Shown here one piece after another: positions 61,174-64,000 of a DNA stretch of 64,000 nt (position 1 is the first letter of the stretch; each line of letters starts with the position of its first letter). The stretch comes from Pseudomonas trivialis (GTDB lineage Bacteria; Pseudomonadota; Gammaproteobacteria; Pseudomonadales; Pseudomonadaceae). The notes beneath the pieces were generated by a model. It did not search any database. It had not been told where the DNA came from and saw nothing but the letters and a program-made list of their open reading frames with translations. The DNA lies in contig NZ_JYLK01000021.1 in assembly GCF_001439805.1 (NCBI RefSeq), positions 1-64,000 on the forward strand, given 5' to 3'. Position numbers and translations under genes: made by a program.

Positions 61174-61474
61174 GCCGGCCACAAGCCGGCTTTTTAATGC
61201 CTGTAAAAAACCTCGCTCCAGCCGTTGCATCAAGCCGGCCGCATGCACTCCACAGCCCGCTCCGCCACCATTTTCGCCATGTCCACCAAATGCATCACCG
61301 CCCGCTGTGGCGCAGCTACCGGCTGTGCGAGCGCCTGCGAAGTTGCCACCGCACATTGCAGCAGCTCGGCTACACGCAACCAGGCATCTTCAAAGCTCAG
61401 TTCTTCATTGACAGTGAATGGGTGGGTAGCACGCGATGACGACGAATCCGAAACAACGTTATCCATAGCAAAAC
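61174..61474. repeat. Direct repeat, copy 2 (DUF3077-like gene and 3' terminator)
   Basis: Second copy of the repeat that begins at 59542. On the minus strand its terminal hairpin GCCGGC-TTGTG-GCCGGC is followed by GTTTTT, so here it makes a usable intrinsic terminator for the gene; copy 1 lacks that T-run. Confidence 0.95.
61230..61466 (-). CDS. DUF3077-like small protein, copy 2
   Basis: 78-aa near-duplicate of the gene 1.6 kb to the left. It is almost identical from residue 16 (NPFTV or HPFTV) to the end and differs in the N-terminal serine-rich stretch (MDNVVSDSSSSRATHPF). This copy has the complete upstream region: a strong SD (GGAG) 7 bases before ATG, placed inside a hairpin and behind several larger stem-loops. 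It is probably the parental copy. No function is known. Confidence 0.78.
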   Translation of the reverse strand: MDNVVSDSSSSRATHPFTVNEELSFEDAWLRVAELLQCAVATSQALAQPVAAPQRAVMHLVDMAKMVAERAVECMRPA

Positions 61475-61493
61475 TCCAATCGATAATTTGGAG
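61474..61493 (-). promoter_or_regulatory. Hairpin sequestering the Shine-Dalgarno of DUF3077-like copy 2
   Basis: On the minus strand CTCCAA-N8-TTGGAG forms a 6-base perfect stem whose 3' arm contains the SD GGAG, 7 bases before ATG. The arrangement would close the ribosome-binding site unless another structure or factor opens it. Confidence 0.55.
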
Positions 61494-61499
61494 CTGCCA

Positions 61500-61710
61500 C
61501 TTCGCGCGACTAAACGAAAGGCGGCAGCTGTGCGCAGGTTAGTCGACCGGTCGATTGGGAACCCGGCGCACCCGAAGGTGCCCTGCGCACAGCTGCCATA
61601 AGATGCAGGCGAAGGGGTGCCTGACTCATGAGTTGCTTATGCGCCAATCGAATCCGAGCGACTAAACCCGATCACTGAATAGGCAGTGACGGACCGCAGC
61701 CTAGTCGCGG
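61500..61710 (-). ncRNA. Candidate structured leader RNA upstream of DUF3077-like copy 2
   Basis: Consecutive stem-loops fill this gene-free stretch. GGCAGCTGTGCGCAGG pairs perfectly over 16 bases (61523-61538 with 61582-61597), with an inner GCACC/GGTGC stem capped by a CGAA/TTCG loop. CATAAG/CTTATG (61597-61602, 61636-61641) encloses CAGGC/GCCTG. GCGACTA/TAGTCGC (61658-61664, 61702-61708) encloses TCACTG/CAGTGA. The GTTTAGTCGC element recurs near 61507 and 61660. I do not recognise a known RNA family. Confidence 0.45.
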
Positions 61711-61812
61711 GATTTCACTGGCGCAAGCCGCTGGGATTCTCTAGGAAACGTCCTGCAAATGAAAGGGATCGGACCTGCTGGCTATTCAATACGCGAGAAA
61801 GCAACCACCGCC

Positions 61813-61837
61813 TACTGTCTCCTTCAAGTTGACAGTA
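61813..61837 (+). promoter_or_regulatory. Operator-like palindrome and -35 element upstream of the ycaC-like gene
   Basis: TACTGTC-N11-GACAGTA is a perfect 7-base inverted repeat with the T-N11-A spacing of LysR-type sites. A perfect -35 hexamer TTGACA (61829-61834) overlaps its right arm, though no strong -10 follows. Binding there would block or position RNA polymerase. No LysR gene is adjacent in the window. Confidence 0.45.
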
Positions 61838-61931
61838 AGACTCCCGCCACCCGATTTATCCTCCATTCCCCGCGCTTTAACCTGTGCCCATGTTGAACAA
61901 AACATCCAACCCACCAAAAAGGACTTCAACC

Positions 61932-62564
61932 ATGAGCACTCCAACCTACAGCCGCTTGAACAAAGACGACGCCATCGTTCTGCTGGTCGACCACCAGACC
62001 GGCCTCATCTCGCTGGTGCAGGACTTCTCCCCCAACGAGTTCAAGAACAACGTGCTGGCGCTGGCCGACCTGGCCAAGTTCTTCAACCTGCCGACCATCC
62101 TCACCACCAGCTTCGAGCAAGGCCCCAACGGCCCACTGGTGCCGGAGTTGAAGGAGATGTTTCCGGATGCGCCGTATATCGCGCGCCCTGGTCAGATCAA
62201 CGCGTGGGACAACGAAGACTTCGTCAAAGCGATCAAGGCCACCGGCCGCAGGCAGATCATCATTGCCGGTGTGGTCACGGATGTGTGCGTGGCGTTCCCG
62301 ACCTTGTCGGCGCTGGCAGAAGGCTTTGAGGTATTTGTGGTGACGGATGCGTCGGGCACCTTTAATACCACCGTGCAACAGGCGGCCTGGAGCCGGATGA
62401 CCCAGGCCGGTGCGCAGCTGATGAACTGGTTCTCGGTGGCGTGCGAGCTGCACCGCGACTGGCGCAACGACATCGAAGGCCTGGGGAATCTGTTGTCCCA
62501 GCGCATTCCCAACTATCGTAACTTGATGAATGGTTATGCCGCGCTGACAGCCCAGCAGAAGTAA
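61932..62564 (+). CDS. ycaC: YcaC-like isochorismatase-family hydrolase
   Basis: 210-aa cysteine hydrolase of the isochorismatase superfamily, close in sequence to YcaC. The triad Asp is in VLLVDHQTGL, Lys in PELKEMFPDAPYIA or nearby, and Cys in GVVTDVCVAFPTL. YcaC proteins form octamers or double octameric rings; their substrate is unsettled. The start MSTPTYSRL is chosen 16 codons inside the longer frame. It is followed by a good terminator, so it is monocistronic. Confidence 0.92.
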   Translation: MSTPTYSRLNKDDAIVLLVDHQTGLISLVQDFSPNEFKNNVLALADLAKFFNLPTILTTSFEQGPNGPLVPELKEMFPDAPYIARPGQINAWDNEDFVKAIKATGRRQIIIAGVVTDVCVAFPTLSALAEGFEVFVVTDASGTFNTTVQQAAWSRMTQAGAQLMNWFSVACELHRDWRNDIEGLGNLLSQRIPNYRNLMNGYAALTAQQK

Positions 62565-62575
62565 ATCACCCGCCA

Positions 62576-62601
62576 AGCCTGCCCTTAAAAGCAGGCTTTT
62601 T
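62576..62601 (+). terminator. Intrinsic terminator of the ycaC-like gene
   Basis: The stem AGCCTGC / GCAGGCT (7 bases, perfect) has an 8-base loop and is followed by TTTT, 12 bases after the stop codon. It lies before the convergent histidine kinase gene. Confidence 0.88.
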
Positions 62602-62607
62602 CACGTC

Positions 62608-63927
62608 TCAATCGACAAGCAAATTTGGGTCGATACGCCCCAGAGCCCGCATGTACAGGTTCATGGTGGTCCCCTCACCCAATGCCGTGTGGACTTTCAC
62701 CGTACCACCCGCGCGCTGCGCGAATTCCATCACTTGGGACAGTCCCAGCCCGGTGCCTTTGCCTGCGCACTTGGTGGTGAAAAAGGGCTCAAAAATCTGC
62801 GCGGCGAGGGCTTCGGGGATGCCCGGGCCGTTGTCGCTGACGCTGAGCAACAGGTAATTGCCTGCGGCCAGCGCTTCGTCCTGGGTCAGGTTGACCAGAC
62901 GCGAGCTGATGTGGATACGGCCTTTGCCGCCCAAGGCATCCCGGGCGTTGGTCAGCAGGTTGATGACCGCTGCGCTCAACTGCGCTTCTTCGCACAATAC
63001 GCCGGTGCCCGGTGGCGACAGCTCCATTGAGAACTCGACACCGTCCGAAGCGGTGCGCAACAACACGTCGCGCATGCTCCCCAGGCGCTCGTTCACGTCG
63101 ATGCACATCAGGTTGGGGCTGTCGTGGCGCACGCTGGTCAGCAGGTGGTTGACCAGCAATCGGCCTTGATCCACGGCTTGCATGCCTGCATCGCTGAAGC
63201 GTTCGACATCCGCCGGCCTGCGTGCGCGCAGGCGAATCATTTGCAGGCTGGCGCTCAGGGCCTGGAGCAAGTTGTTGAAGTCGTGGGCGATGCTGGCGGC
63301 TACCATGCCCAGGGACGAAACACGCTTGGCATGATGAAGAAACTGTTCGGCCTGGCGGCCCAGTGCTTGCGCCTGGGCGAGTTCACTCTCCAGGCTGCGC
63401 GCGCGCTGTTCGCGTTGTTCGCTGAGCAGGCGCAATTGCAGCAACGAGGCCGTTTGTCGGGCCAGGGCCAGCAGCGCGTTGTGTTGCGCCACGGTCAGCG
63501 TGCGTGGTCGCGTATCGATGACACACACGGTGCCCAAGGCAAAACCTCGATCATCGCGGATCGGCGCACCTGCATAAAAGCGGATGTATGGTGGGCCCAG
63601 CACCAGTGCGCTGTGTTCAAAACGCGGGTCGCACAGGGCGTCTTCAACCACCAGCACCTCATCGGGCGCGAGGATGGCATGGGCGCAGAACGCCAGATCG
63701 CGATGGGTCTCGCGCACGTCCAGGCCGATACAGGCCTTGAACCACTGCCGCTCGTTGTCCACCAGCGACACCAGCGCAATCGGCACATCACACAGGCCCG
63801 TCGCCAGCAGCACGATGTCGTCGAAACCTTGCTCGGGAACGCTGTCCAGAATATCCAGGTGTTCCAGGGACCTTATGCGCTCATGCTCGTTGGCGGGAGG
63901 CGGGGCAGGAAGATGAGGCATCTGCAT
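62608..63927 (-). CDS. GAF-domain sensor histidine kinase
   Basis: 439-aa soluble sensor kinase. It has an N-terminal GAF domain (about 25-168; SLVDNERQWFKACIGLD, RFYAGAPIRDDRGFALGTVCVID, partly cited), a coiled linker and a dimerisation helix with the phospho-accepting His215 in ASIAHDFNNLLQAL. The HATPase has N-box VINLLTNARDALGG, G1 SVSDNGPGIPE and G2 GKGTGLGLSQVMEFA. There is no receiver or membrane segment, so the signal is cytosolic. The HDFNNLLQ box is typical of PAS/GAF hybrid-type kinases. No partner regulator lies in the window; one may lie to the right. Confidence 0.9.
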   Translation of the reverse strand: MQMPHLPAPPPANEHERIRSLEHLDILDSVPEQGFDDIVLLATGLCDVPIALVSLVDNERQWFKACIGLDVRETHRDLAFCAHAILAPDEVLVVEDALCDPRFEHSALVLGPPYIRFYAGAPIRDDRGFALGTVCVIDTRPRTLTVAQHNALLALARQTASLLQLRLLSEQREQRARSLESELAQAQALGRQAEQFLHHAKRVSSLGMVAASIAHDFNNLLQALSASLQMIRLRARRPADVERFSDAGMQAVDQGRLLVNHLLTSVRHDSPNLMCIDVNERLGSMRDVLLRTASDGVEFSMELSPPGTGVLCEEAQLSAAVINLLTNARDALGGKGRIHISSRLVNLTQDEALAAGNYLLLSVSDNGPGIPEALAAQIFEPFFTTKCAGKGTGLGLSQVMEFAQRAGGTVKVHTALGEGTTMNLYMRALGRIDPNLLVD

Positions 63928-64000
63928 ACGTCGCGATCAATCCGTGAAAGAAATGGATGCGCGGGGCATTGCGGCCCGGCAAGGTAAACAATGGAAATCT

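Noticed and set aside
58584..62000. Complete prophage or tailocin cluster behind the S24 repressor
   Set aside because: No integrase, capsid, tail, holin or lysin genes were found; only a repressor, small genes, a TA pair and an IS66 fragment are present.

Overview
The window is a chromosomal segment of a fluorescent Pseudomonas, most likely of the P. fluorescens group. Three things point there: GC-rich genes, many REP/REPIN palindromes of the GTGGGAGGGGGCTTGCTCCC type, and a gene order that, as far as I recall it, closely follows P. aeruginosa PA3974 to PA4031. I ran no database search; names rest on motifs, lengths and neighbourhood.

Region by region. 0.1-6.4 kb: a LadS-type hybrid histidine kinase, divergent from thiD-thiE-hemL and a Sel1-repeat protein. 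6.4-12.4 kb: a DUF1820 protein, then miaB and the ybeZ-ybeY-corC-lnt run. 12.4-19.9 kb: an ElyC-like protein, leuS-lptE-holA, the ribosome-rescue gene arfA and a lytic transglycosylase. 19.9-32.5 kb (minus strand): ldcA, lipA-lipB-ybeD, and the wall-elongation and housekeeping series dacC, rlpA, mltB, rodA, mrdA, rlmH, rsfS, nadD, proA. 32.6-42.0 kb: a 3-methyladenine glycosylase, a DedA-PAP2 fusion, a LON-domain protein, an LrgB/LrgA pair, a MaoC protein, a MORN-repeat/C13-peptidase lipoprotein, an oxidoreductase, a YidQ-like lipoprotein, ubiX and mpl.

42.1-47.8 kb is an accessory insertion between mpl and the ethanolamine regulator. It holds three minus-strand genes of unknown function (414, 983 and 354 aa) that are richer in A/T than their surroundings. 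All three proteins end in a similar helical module. The two smaller ones are paralogues over most of their C-terminal halves, and the first carries 18 tandem heptapeptide repeats. The 983-aa protein has the build of a large toxin or effector. This is the best candidate in the window for an undescribed system.

47.9-55.5 kb is an ethanolamine catabolism unit: a sigma-54 activator (EatR-like), aldehyde dehydrogenase, ethanolamine permease and EutBC, with a convincing -24/-12 promoter and a palindromic upstream site. 55.6-58.4 kb: an acetyltransferase, DedA, MtfA and Ppa. 58.4-61.9 kb is a second accessory patch: an orphan S24 repressor with a possible operator pair, two near-identical DUF3077-like genes flanking an HsdR/IS66 chimeric remnant and a ParE/RHH toxin-antitoxin pair, and a heavily structured leader upstream of the second DUF3077-like copy that hides its Shine-Dalgarno sequence. 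The window ends with a YcaC-like hydrolase and a GAF histidine kinase. I saw no tRNA, rRNA or CRISPR array.
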